Positions 1 to 9,742 are shown, counted from the first letter of the stretch. The stretch: 64,000 nt of DNA from Rhizobium terricola (GCF_012927355.1 NZ_JABBGK010000002.1:516758-580757), one strand, 5' to 3'. The notes: generated by a model not told the origin, from the sequence alone. Translations and numbers: made by a program.

Positions 1-721
1 TGGCGATCGCCTGAATTCGATTCACGGAATCAAGCTTGATGGTCGCCGAGCCGAGATAGGCATTGACGGTGTGCACCGAGAGCTTGAGCCTTTCAGCGAT
101 CTCCTCGCTGATGCGGCCGTCACCGGCAAGTTGCAGACAGGCGATCTCGCGATCGCTCAGTGTTTCCGACGGCATCGAGCGTCGCTCCTCGAGCGACAGG
201 ATATCCATCATGACCGAGCAGCAACGGCCGTGCACGTCGAGGATCGCCTCGCCGGGCAAGTCCACCGCACCCGTCGTCGCGAAGACGATGTAACCGTTGC
301 CGACCGCCCCGAGCCGAACCGGGAAGGCCACACCTGAATAGTCCAGCACCCGCGGTTCCAGTTGCACCACGAACGGCACGAAATCGGAGGCCTCGGCGAA
401 GCTCGCGCTATCCTCGGCACTCCAGAGAACCGGCAGGAGCGAGGACTCGATGTGATTGATCAGGGTCTCGCCATAGGCTGCTATGAATGGTTCGCATCCC
501 GTGCCCAGCGCGGCCGCCCAGTTTTCATATTCCGCAACGAGACGGCGCTTCGACGGCATACCGCCGCCGGCGACCTTCAGGACCGCAAAGCTGCGCGCGT
601 TGAGTGCGCGTTGCAGGGAGACGAGCTTCGGGAAGATATCCGAACGGGACGTCACCTTGCGAGCGGAAGACGGTCTGCTTTCCTCCCGCGTGGTATCGAA
701 CGGCCCTTCCGTAGACGCCAT
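1..721 (-). CDS. visR: LuxR-type motility regulator VisR, C-terminus cut by window
   Basis: The minus-strand frame opens at an ATG at 721 (MASTEGPFDTTREE) and runs without a stop to the window edge, about 240 codons. The last part seen is a LuxR-type helix-turn-helix (LSDREIACLQLAGDG, then SEEIAERLKLSVHTVNAYL). The N-terminal region matches the ligand-sensing region expected of VisR. In Sinorhizobium and Agrobacterium, VisR acts as a heterodimer with VisN at the top of the flagellar and chemotaxis hierarchy, activating rem. It lies 17 bp downstream of visN, as in those genomes, so the two are probably co-transcribed. The name rests on this pairing and on position after fliF. The C-terminus is missing only because the window ends. 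Confidence 0.85.
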   Translation of the reverse strand, partial: MASTEGPFDTTREESRPSSARKVTSRSDIFPKLVSLQRALNARSFAVLKVAGGGMPSKRRLVAEYENWAAALGTGCEPFIAAYGETLINHIESSLLPVLWSAEDSASFAEASDFVPFVVQLEPRVLDYSGVAFPVRLGAVGNGYIVFATTGAVDLPGEAILDVHGRCCSVMMDILSLEERRSMPSETLSDREIACLQLAGDGRISEEIAERLKLSVHTVNAYLGSATIKLDSVNRIQAIA

Positions 722-738
722 GCCCCTTTTCCCTTTCC

Positions 739-1485
739 CTAGACGAGGTTGTTGCGGACCGCGTAGGCGATCGCTTCCGAGCGTGTCTTGGTCGCAGTCT
801 TGCGCATGACGCTGGTGATGTAATTATTGATCGTGTTGCGCGAAATGCCGAGAATGGTGGCGATCTCGTCGCTGGTCTTGCCTTCCGCTATCCAGAAGAG
901 GCATTCAAGCTCACGCTCGGTGAGGTCGAATTCGCGATCACTCTTATGCGACGTACCGGTCGAAAGGCTGACACAGTAGCCAGTCAGCAAAGCGACTTCG
1001 CGCAGCCTTTCCGGCGACAACACGAAATTCTCGTCAAATAGCAGCATCAGCGACAGGCGTGTCCGGCCGACACTCACCGTGAGCGAACAGTATTGCCGGC
1101 CAATACCCGCCGGGACGGTCGCGTCGTCCGGCAGAAGATCGAATTTCGGCTGCAGCACCGAGAGACATTTTTCCAGCTCGGTGGAGCGGGAATAGGTCGC
1201 GGCAATTTCGCTCTCCAGACGCCGAACCAGATCGAAAGGCCAATTGGAGGAAACGACGAAATCCAGGCCGTGCTCCTGGACCAGATCATAGCGCGCGAGC
1301 AGGTAGTGGGACGCTCCGACATACTCGCCGAGTATCGCGAGACTGGCACTCATATGTCCCGCCTGCGACACTGTCGCCAGGCGGCGAATGAGCTGGTCCC
1401 TCGACGAAAGCCGATCGGAGGCGTCGGCCGCCACGAGGGGCGCCCTCCTGCTTCCGGCTTTGTCCTCGGATAGCTCCGCGTCCAT
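739..1485 (-). CDS. visN: LuxR-type motility regulator VisN
   Basis: This 248-residue protein has an N-terminal sensing region and a C-terminal LuxR/FixJ-type helix-turn-helix (LTERELECLFWIAEGKTSDE, then IATILGISRNTINNYI). It is the first gene of the visN-visR pair and lies downstream of fliF, the rhizobial arrangement. VisN and VisR form the LuxR-type heterodimer that governs flagellar, motility and chemotaxis expression in rhizobia. Synthesis starts from its own upstream spacer (1486-1783), because a terminator closes the fliF transcript. I see no recognisable operator in that spacer. Confidence 0.9.
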   Translation of the reverse strand: MDAELSEDKAGSRRAPLVAADASDRLSSRDQLIRRLATVSQAGHMSASLAILGEYVGASHYLLARYDLVQEHGLDFVVSSNWPFDLVRRLESEIAATYSRSTELEKCLSVLQPKFDLLPDDATVPAGIGRQYCSLTVSVGRTRLSLMLLFDENFVLSPERLREVALLTGYCVSLSTGTSHKSDREFDLTERELECLFWIAEGKTSDEIATILGISRNTINNYITSVMRKTATKTRSEAIAYAVRNNLV

Positions 1486-1783
1486 CTAATTGCCCCCTTT
1501 GGGACATGCGCGTCGAAGGCCCCGACCGCATCGATATCCGGATTTTCCGCCGCCCGAATACCGCCCCGTTTTGTTCCCACCGCTAACGAATCACAGTCAC
1601 TCCCGAAGATAAAGAGCCAAAGATCACAGTTGCGGGTCATCACCTTCCGTTACGGAAGAATTCCCCAACATTCGAATCAAGGCGGGTCCACGGGGTCTTT
1701 GTGAGCGAATCCTCATATTCTAGACCCACCCCGCTTGCGCGTACACCCATAACGTTCGTTGTAGTTCCTTCGTGGAACAGAAA

Positions 1784-1808
1784 GACCGCGCCGGAAACCG
1801 GCGCGGTC
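1784..1808 (-). terminator. Intrinsic terminator after fliF
   Basis: A perfect 11 bp stem (gaccgcgccgg at 1784-1794 and ccggcgcggtc at 1798-1808) with an AAA loop lies about 30 bp past the fliF stop. On the minus strand it is followed by TTTCTGTT. It would separate fliF from visNR. The rest of the 351 bp spacer 1486-1836 shows no gene. Confidence 0.8.
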
Positions 1809-1836
1809 CATATTGTGCTTCGGCTTTCTGCCCCGC

Positions 1837-3522
1837 TCAGGCGGCCTTGTCGACGGCCCACTTGCGCAGGATCTTGGCGGCGCGCTCTTCCGAGATCTCC
1901 ACCATGCGCGAGAGGCGACGTTCCGGACCTTCCTTGACGCGGCGGTTGAAGCCGCCATTGGCATCGTCGTCCATGGTGAGCAGGTCGTCGGTGCTGTCGA
2001 AGCCGAAGTCCGAACCGAAGCCGTCCATGAGCGCGCCTCCGGTCGAGGCACCCAGGGCGGGAGAGAAGTCCGGCAGCTCGAGACCGGCACCTTCTTCGAC
2101 CCCGCCAGCGATCGCTGCGGACCCGCCGCCTGCGGCGCGTACCATCGGACGAATGCCCATCCAGACGATCAGGAATGCCACGGCAACGAAGGCGAGCGAG
2201 TTGATGATGCCGCCGAGGTTGCGGCTGAACGTTTCCATGATGCCAGGGCCGGCTGCCGCTTCTTCGAGAAGCTGGTTTTCCAGGAAGTCCATGGCAGTCA
2301 GCGTGACCATGTCACCACGAGCGGTGTCGAGACCAGCTGCGGTGGAGACGATCTTCTGCATCTCGGCAAGATAGGCGTCGATCTTGGCCTGATCGACCGG
2401 TTCGCCAACCATCTTGGCGATACGACCCTTGTTGACGACCACAGCGACCGAGACCTTCTCGACCGTGTAGCTGTTCTTGACCGTGGCAACCGTCTTGCTG
2501 TTGATCTCGTAATTGGTCTGCTCTTCCTTCTTGTCCTGTTCGTCGGACGATTCCGGACCCGGGGTGGCGCCCTGAACGTCACCCTGCGGGATGTTCTGTT
2601 CGACGGTGGCGGCCGAGTCGGACTGCTTGCTCTGGGACTTCTGGTTTTCCTTGGTCACACGAACCGAACGTTCAACACGTGATTCGGGATCGTAGGTCGT
2701 CTCCTGGATCTGCTGGGTATCGGTATTGAGCTGGGCCGTGACCGACGAACGGAAGTTGTCCATGCCAAGGAAGGGTGCAAGCGCCTTGTCGATGTTCTGT
2801 TCGATTTCCTGCTGGACAGACTGGACGACACCGAGCGAACGGGTCGCGGCACCGCCGGTCTCGTCGCCTGAAGCGAGAAGCTGGCCGGTCGAATCAAGAA
2901 TCGTCACATCCTCGACATCGAGGCCCGGGACGGACGATGCGACCAGATGACGGATGGAGGCGGCGGCCTTGCGACCCGTCTCGGTCGATGCGCGGACCAT
3001 GACGGATGCGGTGGGCTTCTGCTCGCCGCGACGGAAGTTGCCGACGTCGGGCATGACGATGTGAACGCGGGCGGCCGCGATGCCGCTGATCTGCTGGATG
3101 GTGCGTGCGACTTCACCTTCCAGAGCGCGGACCCGGGTCACCTCCTGCATGAACGAGGTCAGGCCAAGCGAACCAACGTTGTCGAAGAGCTCATAGCCGG
3201 CATTGGCGCTGTTCGGCAGGCCGCGCTCGGCAAGGAGCAGACGGGCCTTGCCGGTCATGCCGACAGGCACCTTGACGCTCTTGCCATCGGTGCCCACTTC
3301 GAAGTCGATACCGGCTTCGGCAAGTGCGATGCTGACCTGATTGAGATCGGTTGTTTCGAGGCCTACGTAAAGGGTTTCGTAGGCGGGCTTGTTGACAAAA
3401 ATCGCAGCGGCGATGATGAGCGCGAAGGAAACGACGGTGATGCCACCGATGGCCAGCAATCGCGTCTGGCCTAGTGACGCCATGTTCTTAAAGAACTGAA
3501 GTAATTGATTTAACAGATTCAT
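1837..3522 (-). CDS. fliF: Flagellar MS-ring protein FliF
   Basis: FliF forms the inner-membrane MS ring on which the basal body, FliG rotor and type III export gate assemble. The start was set at the internal ATG at 3522 (MNLLNQLLQFFKNMASLGQ), giving 561 residues as usual for rhizobial FliF; an upstream ATG at 3546 would add eight residues. A first membrane segment lies near residues 25-45, the YscJ/FliF ring-building domain follows, and a second membrane segment sits near 440-465. The acidic C-terminus (DDLLTMDDDANGG, then ISEERAAKILRKW) is the FliG-binding tail. A 163 bp gap separates it from cheT. Confidence 0.95.
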   Translation of the reverse strand: MNLLNQLLQFFKNMASLGQTRLLAIGGITVVSFALIIAAAIFVNKPAYETLYVGLETTDLNQVSIALAEAGIDFEVGTDGKSVKVPVGMTGKARLLLAERGLPNSANAGYELFDNVGSLGLTSFMQEVTRVRALEGEVARTIQQISGIAAARVHIVMPDVGNFRRGEQKPTASVMVRASTETGRKAAASIRHLVASSVPGLDVEDVTILDSTGQLLASGDETGGAATRSLGVVQSVQQEIEQNIDKALAPFLGMDNFRSSVTAQLNTDTQQIQETTYDPESRVERSVRVTKENQKSQSKQSDSAATVEQNIPQGDVQGATPGPESSDEQDKKEEQTNYEINSKTVATVKNSYTVEKVSVAVVVNKGRIAKMVGEPVDQAKIDAYLAEMQKIVSTAAGLDTARGDMVTLTAMDFLENQLLEEAAAGPGIMETFSRNLGGIINSLAFVAVAFLIVWMGIRPMVRAAGGGSAAIAGGVEEGAGLELPDFSPALGASTGGALMDGFGSDFGFDSTDDLLTMDDDANGGFNRRVKEGPERRLSRMVEISEERAAKILRKWAVDKAA

Positions 3523-3554
3523 TCTGTCTCGCACCATCAACAACAAGGGTTTTC

Positions 3555-3607
3555 GGGCATTTGCCCTTGGCGCGACAATAGAAATCGAAACTTGTGCGAA
3601 CGTTTCG
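3555..3607. promoter_or_regulatory. Inverted repeats in the cheT-fliF gap
   Basis: Two inverted repeats lie here. A short hairpin (gggca-tt-tgccc, 3555-3566) could be a weak terminator for cheT. An interrupted palindrome CGAAAC-N10-GTTTCG (3586-3591 and 3602-3607) sits 64-85 bp upstream of the fliF start, a reasonable distance for a regulator site. No known motif was recognised. Confidence 0.3.
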
Positions 3608-3685
3608 TAGCTGGAGAAATGCCGATGTCATTTCGGCACGTCGTCCCAGACAAAAGCCCTGATCAGCGGGCTCGCAGACGGGAAA

Positions 3686-4075
3686 TCAGAAGAAGTCGAA
3701 GTCGCCGGCCGCCTTGCTCAGCGGCTGGGAATGGCCGTGACGCAGGCCGGCGCCGAGCGCCTTCTGCATTTCGGCAAGCTTGACCAGGCTCAATGCGGTC
3801 GTCATGTCTACAACCCAGTCGGACGGGATGGAGCCTGTGATGGTGTCGATAAATTCGGCCAGGCCACGCGTCTTCTGCACGGCAAGGTCGATGCCCTGCA
3901 AGACCTTCAGGCTGTCGGGACGCTCAAGAACGCTGTTGCCACCCAGTTCCAAGAGCTGCGGCTCGATGCGTTCGATCAGGTAGGCGACGTCGTGCAACTC
4001 GGTCACGACCCGCATCATGATCTCCGGCAGCGCCTCTTCCGCGACAGCCTTGTCTGCTTCGATTTCTTTTAGCAT
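3686..4075 (-). CDS. cheT: Chemotaxis protein CheT (CheZ-like phosphatase motif)
   Basis: This 129-residue, mostly helical protein occupies the orf9/cheT position after cheD. Residues D63 and Q67 (IDLAVQK) form the DxxxQ signature of CheZ-type phosphatases. In Sinorhizobium meliloti, CheT was reported to speed decay of CheY1~P, the phosphate-sink regulator, and to bind the methyltransferase CheR. Both cheY1 and cheR are present in this operon. The protein ends in DFDFF; CheD, encoded just upstream, also ends in an acidic-FF tail. The start ATG at 4075 follows the cheD stop by 14 bp. The name rests on synteny plus the motif, since CheT is poorly conserved outside rhizobia. Confidence 0.85.
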   Translation of the reverse strand: MLKEIEADKAVAEEALPEIMMRVVTELHDVAYLIERIEPQLLELGGNSVLERPDSLKVLQGIDLAVQKTRGLAEFIDTITGSIPSDWVVDMTTALSLVKLAEMQKALGAGLRHGHSQPLSKAAGDFDFF

Positions 4076-4089
4076 CCGGTTTCCAATAC

Positions 4090-4644
4090 TTAGAAAAATT
4101 CGATTGAGCTTTCCACGGGCTTCGACACGGGAGCCGGACGCTGCTCGAGCGCGACGGTCTTCTGCGTTTCCGCCCCTGTTAGGGGATATTGCCTTGCCCG
4201 ACCGCTGACCGGCCAGAATTCCAGTTTGCGGCCATGCTCTCCGCCCGTGGACGAGCCGACCACTTTAATGCCTTCGTCTCTCAGGAACTGCATGGCGAAG
4301 GCGGCGTTCTGTTCGCCGACGTTCGAGAACGTCGCGATCGTCTTCGCTCCGCCGAAGACCTTTGCCTCGAGGCGGTCTCGGCGTGCCCCCTGCTTCAGCA
4401 GTCCGTTGATCAGGAGTTCCATCAGATGAACCCCATAGCGGGTGGCGTCGCCGCCTCCCGAACCCGGATTGGCAGAACCCGGCAGGAGGAAGTGATTCAT
4501 CCCCCCGACGCCCGCGACCGGATCACGCAGACAGGCAGCTACGCACGAACCAAGGATGGTCGACAGAACGACATTCGGGTCGTTGATGACCTTGTACTCA
4601 CCCTGAATAATATGGACGCGCCTAGCTGCACTGTCGTCGATCAT
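4090..4644 (-). CDS. cheD: Chemoreceptor glutamine deamidase CheD
   Basis: CheD deamidates glutamines on chemoreceptors and contributes to adaptation. The 184-residue protein carries the expected catalytic stretch: [13 protein letters not shown] supplies the Thr and Cys, and GMNHFLLP supplies the His. It overlaps the end of cheY2 by 4 bp (ATGA), so translation is coupled. The C-terminus is proline-rich and ends SIEFF, an acidic-aromatic tail similar to that of CheT. Confidence 0.95.
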   Translation of the reverse strand: MIDDSAARRVHIIQGEYKVINDPNVVLSTILGSCVAACLRDPVAGVGGMNHFLLPGSANPGSGGGDATRYGVHLMELLINGLLKQGARRDRLEAKVFGGAKTIATFSNVGEQNAAFAMQFLRDEGIKVVGSSTGGEHGRKLEFWPVSGRARQYPLTGAETQKTVALEQRPAPVSKPVESSIEFF

Positions 4645-5030
4645 TTCAACGCTCCGAATACCGCTTCGATGGCGGCCTTCATCTTTTCGATGGTGAAGGG
4701 CTTGGCGAGAACGTTGTTCGCGCCGAGCTGGGCGGCCTTCTGCACCAGCGCGCGGTCGCCCTGCGCGGTCAGAATGATGAAGGCGGCCTTCTTGGTGTTG
4801 GGGTTGGTGCGCACGTGCTGCAGGAAGACCAGCCCGTCCATCTTCGGCATGTTGAAGTCGGAGATGACCAGATGATGGGGCTGCTCGGTCATGATCTTCA
4901 TACCCTGCTCACCATCGCCGGCGGCGGTGATCTGCTTGAAGCCGAGCTGGGTCAAGGCATCACTCAGGAGCAGACGGCTCGTGACCTGATCGTCCACGAT
5001 CAGAACTTTGATTTTTTCGGCTAGAGACAT
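4641..5030 (-). CDS. cheY2: Motor response regulator CheY2
   Basis: This is a single receiver domain of 129 residues with acidic pocket VDD (13-14), phosphoacceptor D58 ([11 protein letters not shown]), the conserved Thr (ILTAQG) and Lys (LAKPF). Of the two CheY proteins in rhizobial che operons, the one between cheB and cheD is CheY2, which binds the flagellar motor when phosphorylated and slows rotation. CheY1, encoded near cheA, acts as a phosphate sink. It abuts cheB (stop of cheB at 5031) and overlaps cheD by 4 bp. Confidence 0.93.
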   Translation of the reverse strand: MSLAEKIKVLIVDDQVTSRLLLSDALTQLGFKQITAAGDGEQGMKIMTEQPHHLVISDFNMPKMDGLVFLQHVRTNPNTKKAAFIILTAQGDRALVQKAAQLGANNVLAKPFTIEKMKAAIEAVFGALK

Positions 5031-6080
5031 TTAATCGATACCTTCTTTTCGGGCGGCAGTAAGTTTGAGGATTTCCTCCCCAATGGAACCAAGCGGCAGT
5101 TGCTGCTCGACGGCGCCTAATTCATGGGCGACGCGGGGCATCCCATAGACAACGCAGGTCTTCTCGTTCTGACCGATCGTGCGCGCACCGGCGTGGCGCA
5201 TCTTCAGCAGTCCGGAAGCCCCGTCGCGGCCCATGCCGGTCAGGATGACCCCCACAGCATTGCGTCCCGCCAGTTCCGCAACCGAATCGAACAACACGTC
5301 CACCGAAGGACGGTGCCCGTTGACCGGCGGCCGTTCGACCAGCCGGCAGCTCGGAGCGGAGGCATTGACCACCTGCAAATGGCGGTCGCCGCCCGGGGCG
5401 AGATAAATCTTACCGATCTCAAGTCTGGCTCCATCGGTCGCTTCTTCCACGACCGGGGCGCAGAGACGATTAAGCCTTTCTGCGAAACTTTTCGTAAACG
5501 TCGGCGGCATGTGCTGCGTAATCACCGTGGGAGGGCAATTTCGCGGGAATTTTTGCAGAACTGTGATTAACGCTTCCACGCCACCGGTCGACGATCCGAT
5601 GGCAACGATCTTGCGACCGACACGGAAATCCGTGGCCGGGGTCGGCGCCGGCGGTGCGGCAGCGGTCGCACCTTTATTGAAACGATGCATCGAACGGGCG
5701 GCGGCCTTGACCTTGTCGGCGAGGTCACCGAAGGGCCGGGCGTCACCGGGAATCGGCTTGCCGACGCAGTCGAAAGCGCCGATTTCAAGCGCCGCCAGGG
5801 TCGCTTCCGCGCCGCGATGGGTCATGGTCGACACCATGATCACCGGCATCGGGCGCAGTTTCATGATCTTGTCGAGGAATTCGAGGCCGTTCATGTTCGG
5901 CATCTCGATATCGAGCGTGACGACATCGGGATTGAGCTGCTTGATAGCGGCGCGGGCCTCCATGGCGTCGCCGGCCTGGCCGACGACGCTGACTTCGGGA
6001 TCGGCATTCAACACGGCCGTGATCAGGCCGCGCATGGTCGGGCTGTCATCGACGACGAGAACGCGTGCAGGCGCCGGCAT
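5031..6080 (-). CDS. cheB: Chemotaxis methylesterase CheB
   Basis: CheB removes receptor methyl groups after phosphorylation by CheA. The 349-residue protein has an N-terminal receiver (D57 in TLDIEMP, Lys in GKPIPGD) and a C-terminal methylesterase with the catalytic Ser in [11 protein letters not shown], His in QHMPPTFT and Asp in [10 protein letters not shown]. Its start shares one base with the cheR stop (TAATG), indicating translational coupling of the two adaptation enzymes. Confidence 0.96.
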   Translation of the reverse strand: MPAPARVLVVDDSPTMRGLITAVLNADPEVSVVGQAGDAMEARAAIKQLNPDVVTLDIEMPNMNGLEFLDKIMKLRPMPVIMVSTMTHRGAEATLAALEIGAFDCVGKPIPGDARPFGDLADKVKAAARSMHRFNKGATAAAPPAPTPATDFRVGRKIVAIGSSTGGVEALITVLQKFPRNCPPTVITQHMPPTFTKSFAERLNRLCAPVVEEATDGARLEIGKIYLAPGGDRHLQVVNASAPSCRLVERPPVNGHRPSVDVLFDSVAELAGRNAVGVILTGMGRDGASGLLKMRHAGARTIGQNEKTCVVYGMPRVAHELGAVEQQLPLGSIGEEILKLTAARKEGID

Positions 6081-6985
6081 TATTTGCGCCCTCCCTGCTT
6101 GCCCAGGTAGCGGTATGTGGTGATGCCGATATTGTCGAAGTCGTTCTTCGAGTCGCCCGACACGCGTTCGGAATGACCGATGTAGAGATGACCGCCTACC
6201 GGAAGAAGATCGGCAAAACGGGTCCAGATGCGCATCTGGGTCGGCTCGTCGAAATAGATGACGACGTTACGGCAGAAGATGACGTCGAACTTTCCCTTGA
6301 ACGGCCACTGGGCCATCAGGTTGAGCTCGTTGTAGGTGATGAGACGCTTCAGGCGATCGTCCACCTGGAACTTGCGACGTCCGCCGATTTCGGTTTCCTT
6401 GAACCACTGCTTGCGCATCGCCGGCGACACGGTTTCGAGTGCCTGTTCGTCATAGGCACCCTGGCGGGCGATCGCAAGGATCTTCGGATCGATATCGGTG
6501 GCGAGGATCTTGAAGTCGTAGTCCAGCACATTGGGGAATGCCTGGAACACGGTCAGCGCGATCGAATAGGGTTCCTGACCGTCCGAGCTCGCGGCGGACC
6601 AGATGCGGACGCGACCACCCGACTTGGCACGGGCGATCAGACCCGGCAGGACCTCGTCGCGCAGGTGTTCGAAGTGATGGTTCTCGCGGAAGAAACGGGT
6701 GAAGTTCGTCGTCAGATGCGACAGCATCTCACGACGTTCGGGCGCGCCGTCGGGCGACGAGACGAGCTGGCAATAGGCGCGAAAACCCGACAGGCCGAGA
6801 TTGCGGATATGCTTCGACAGGCGCGAATAGACCAGCGAAGCCTTGGATTCGTTCAAGGAGATACCGGCGTCCGAGTAGATCATCGCCGCAATCTCGTTGA
6901 GGTCGCGGCGGGTCAGCGGATATTCACCGCTGGCCAGGACCTCGTCATCCGATTGGCGGGAAGATGTATTGAGGGCAACCGTCAT
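6080..6985 (-). CDS. cheR: Chemoreceptor methyltransferase CheR
   Basis: CheR methylates receptor glutamates using S-adenosylmethionine. The 301-residue protein has the helical N-terminal domain followed by the SAM-binding domain ([44 protein letters not shown]). It overlaps cheW by 4 bp (ATGA) and cheB by 1 bp. IcpA lacks the NWETF-type tether, so CheR must reach receptors another way. Confidence 0.96.
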   Translation of the reverse strand: MTVALNTSSRQSDDEVLASGEYPLTRRDLNEIAAMIYSDAGISLNESKASLVYSRLSKHIRNLGLSGFRAYCQLVSSPDGAPERREMLSHLTTNFTRFFRENHHFEHLRDEVLPGLIARAKSGGRVRIWSAASSDGQEPYSIALTVFQAFPNVLDYDFKILATDIDPKILAIARQGAYDEQALETVSPAMRKQWFKETEIGGRRKFQVDDRLKRLITYNELNLMAQWPFKGKFDVIFCRNVVIYFDEPTQMRIWTRFADLLPVGGHLYIGHSERVSGDSKNDFDNIGITTYRYLGKQGGRK

Positions 6986-7449
6986 GCGGCCTCGCTTTCG
7001 GATTCAGGGAACAGGGCACCGAGTTCGACGAGGCAGATCATCCGCTTGTCGATCGCGAGAATCCCACGTGCATACTGCTTTTCGAGGTCGGAGGAGATCT
7101 CCGGCACCGGCTGGATGTTTTCTTCGGTGACAGTCAGGATGTCGGATACGGCTTCGACCAGCAGGCCGACGACCTTTGTCTTGACCTGAGCCACAATGAT
7201 GACATGGCGGGCGGTCGGCTCGGCCGGCTTCATGCCGAGCCGGACCGAGAGATCGATGATCGGCAGAACCGCGCCGCGCAAATTGATCACGCCGATGACG
7301 TAGGATGGCGAATGCGGAAGCGGGGTCGCGGGTGTCCATCCCCGGATCTCGCGAACCGACATGATGTTCACGCAGAACTCCTGATCGCCAATGCGAAAGG
7401 CGATGAGTTCGCGTCCTCCCTCGACCAGGTTTTTCACCGCATACGACAT
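6982..7449 (-). CDS. cheW: Chemotaxis coupling protein CheW
   Basis: CheW links receptors to CheA in the signalling array. I chose the ATG at 7449 (MSYAVKNLVEGG), giving 155 residues and a 4 bp gap after cheA; a longer reading from 7521 would extend into cheA. The CheW fold is evident (ELIAFRIGDQEFCVNIMSVREI; VIGVINLRGAVLPIIDLSVRLG). Having cheW inside the operon matches Sinorhizobium and Rhizobium; as I recall, the Agrobacterium operon lacks it. Confidence 0.95.
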   Translation of the reverse strand: MSYAVKNLVEGGRELIAFRIGDQEFCVNIMSVREIRGWTPATPLPHSPSYVIGVINLRGAVLPIIDLSVRLGMKPAEPTARHVIIVAQVKTKVVGLLVEAVSDILTVTEENIQPVPEISSDLEKQYARGILAIDKRMICLVELGALFPESESEAA

Positions 7450-7453
7450 GACA

Positions 7454-9742
7454 CTATCCTGCGACTGCCAACGACATTTCCTGCTTGAGCGACTGGCCAC
7501 GCGAGGCGGCGACCACCGCATCGACGTCGAGAATGAGCGCTACGCGGCCATCCCCGAGGATCGTTGCCGCGGCGATGCCGGGCACGTGGGTGTAGTTTGC
7601 CTCGAGGCTCTTGATGACGACCTGGCGCTGGCCCTGGATCGCATCGACCATGAGGGCGCGCTGGCCGCCGCCTTCCGATTCGACCAGCAGCGCAACGCCG
7701 TCTATCGGATTGGCCTGTGTGCCACGGAAGTTCAGGATGCGACCGACATCGACCAGCGGGCAGAACGAATTGCGGATCGAGATGAGCCGCTGGTTGGCGC
7801 CGAAGGAGTGGATGTTCTGCGCTTCGGGCTGCAGCGTCTCGACGATCGCGGTCAGCGGAACGACGAGGGTCTGGCCGGCCACCGTGACCACCATGCCGTC
7901 TAGAACGGCGAGTGTCAGCGGAAGGCTCATGGTGAAGGTCGAGCCGAGGCCCGGACGCGAGGTGATCGAGATACGACCGCCGAGAGCCTGGATCGAGCGC
8001 TTGACGACGTCCATGCCGACGCCGCGGCCGGAAATGTCGGAGATCTTGTCGGCCGTGGAGAAGCCGGGCGCGAAGATCAGGTTGTCGATCTCTTCGTCCG
8101 TCAGGTTGGCATCGGCAGCGATCAGCTCGTTGTCGATCGCCTTCTGCTTCACGCGTTCGCGGTTGATGCCGGCGCCGTCATCGACCAGTTCGATGACGAT
8201 ACGGCCTGAACGATGCTTCGCCGTCAGCTTGATCGTGCCTTCCGGCTCCTTGCCTGCGGCCGCACGCTTTTCCGGGCTTTCGATACCGTGGTCGACGGCA
8301 TTGCGGATCATGTGGGTCAGCGGCTCGGCGAGCTTGTCGATGACCGTCTTGTCGACTTCGGTGTTTTCACCTTCGGTGACGAGGCGGATCGACTTGCCGA
8401 CCATGTCGGCAACTTCGCGAACGATACGCGACATGCGCTGGAAGACCGGCTTCACGGGCTGTGCGCGGATCGCCATGACCGAGTCCTGGATCTCGCGGGT
8501 GAGCTGCTGCAGCTCCTCAAGGCCCATGTTGACGGCGGAGGTACCGTTGTTGTCGTTTTCGATGACGCTCTGCGAGAGCATCGCCTGATTGATGACGAGC
8601 TCGCCGACGAGGTTGATCAGGCGGTCGACGCGATCGAGGTCGACGCGGATCGTCTGGCCAGCGGCGGCGTTGTTCTGGGCGGCAGCCGCAGCAGCGGCAG
8701 CAGCGGCTGCGGGCGACTCCTTCTTTTCCTTGGCACCACCGGCTGCGAGCTTCACGACGTTGCTTGCGGTCTCGGCAGCTTCGACGGCGGCAGCGACGGT
8801 CGCATCGCTTCCATGCTCATCGGCATGGGCCCCCTCTGACGCGTCGCTGGTGTCGTCAAGGATGGAAAGGTCGAAGGGTACGGGAACCATCGGCGGCTCT
8901 TCGCCGGCGGCGGACTCGGTCTTCTCCTCGTGCAGTTTGATTTCGAGGTCGCAGTCCCATTCAGCGAATTCGAAGACGCTGCGGATGCCTTCTTCACCCT
9001 TCTCGGTGGTGATCTGGATCTTCCAGGCGAAATAGGCTTCCTCTGCATCCATGTCGTCCAGCGACGGCAGGCTGTCCATGTCACAGTGGATGCTCATCTC
9101 GCCGATGCGCGACAGGTCGCGCAGCAGCAGTGCGGCTTCATTGCCCTTGGCATAGAGATCGCGGCGCGGCTTGAAGGAGACGTCATAGGTCGATGCAGCA
9201 GCAGCCGGTTCTTCGTCGCCCATGTCGTCGAAGGAAAACGGGATCGGCTGGAAGCCGCTGTCATCCGTCGGGGCAGGCGCGGCAGCGACCGGCGCGGGAG
9301 CAGCCTTTGCGGCAGGCTTCGGTGCCGGGGCCGGGGCCGGAGCGGATGCCGACGGCAGTTCACCGTTGGCGAGCGCTTCGAGTTCCTTGACCAGGCCGCT
9401 CGACCGCGAAGGATCGACGCTGCCGCCGTCACGAGAGGCGCTGACCAAGTCGGCCAGCACGTCGGCCGACTTCAGCATGACCTTCATGACTTCCGGGCCA
9501 GGTTCAAGCTTGTTGGATCGAACGCAATCGAGAGTCGTTTCAAAGACGTGCGCGAAGGCTACCAGGTCGTCGAGACCGAAGGCGCCAGCACCGCCCTTGA
9601 TGGAATGCACGGCGCGGAACACAGCGTTGACTGTTTCCGGGTCGCGATCCCCGTCATTCATTTTCAGAAGACCGGATTCCAGTTCGGCGAGCTGCTCCTC
9701 GCATTCCTGGAAAAAGATCTCTTTGATTTCGTTCATATCCAT
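7454..9742 (-). CDS. cheA: Chemotaxis histidine kinase CheA
   Basis: CheA is the kinase that phosphorylates CheY1, CheY2 and CheB. Domains in order of the 762 residues: P1 Hpt with H46 (VHSIKGGAGAFG), an Ala/Pro-rich linker, a P2-like response-regulator docking region, a second low-complexity linker with an alanine run, the P3 dimerisation helices, the P4 ATPase (HMIRNAVDHGIE; DDGAGIN; SGRGVGMDVV) and a P5 CheW-like domain. The length is slightly above the E. coli enzyme because of the linkers. The repetitive GCN tract near 8670-8710 simply encodes the alanine linker. Confidence 0.97.
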   Translation of the reverse strand: MDMNEIKEIFFQECEEQLAELESGLLKMNDGDRDPETVNAVFRAVHSIKGGAGAFGLDDLVAFAHVFETTLDCVRSNKLEPGPEVMKVMLKSADVLADLVSASRDGGSVDPSRSSGLVKELEALANGELPSASAPAPAPAPKPAAKAAPAPVAAAPAPTDDSGFQPIPFSFDDMGDEEPAAAASTYDVSFKPRRDLYAKGNEAALLLRDLSRIGEMSIHCDMDSLPSLDDMDAEEAYFAWKIQITTEKGEEGIRSVFEFAEWDCDLEIKLHEEKTESAAGEEPPMVPVPFDLSILDDTSDASEGAHADEHGSDATVAAAVEAAETASNVVKLAAGGAKEKKESPAAAAAAAAAAAQNNAAAGQTIRVDLDRVDRLINLVGELVINQAMLSQSVIENDNNGTSAVNMGLEELQQLTREIQDSVMAIRAQPVKPVFQRMSRIVREVADMVGKSIRLVTEGENTEVDKTVIDKLAEPLTHMIRNAVDHGIESPEKRAAAGKEPEGTIKLTAKHRSGRIVIELVDDGAGINRERVKQKAIDNELIAADANLTDEEIDNLIFAPGFSTADKISDISGRGVGMDVVKRSIQALGGRISITSRPGLGSTFTMSLPLTLAVLDGMVVTVAGQTLVVPLTAIVETLQPEAQNIHSFGANQRLISIRNSFCPLVDVGRILNFRGTQANPIDGVALLVESEGGGQRALMVDAIQGQRQVVIKSLEANYTHVPGIAAATILGDGRVALILDVDAVVAASRGQSLKQEMSLAVAG

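Noticed and set aside
8660-8710. GCN repeat tract as a microsatellite or phase-variable site
   Set aside because: It encodes the alanine linker of CheA with mixed codons and is not a uniform repeat.
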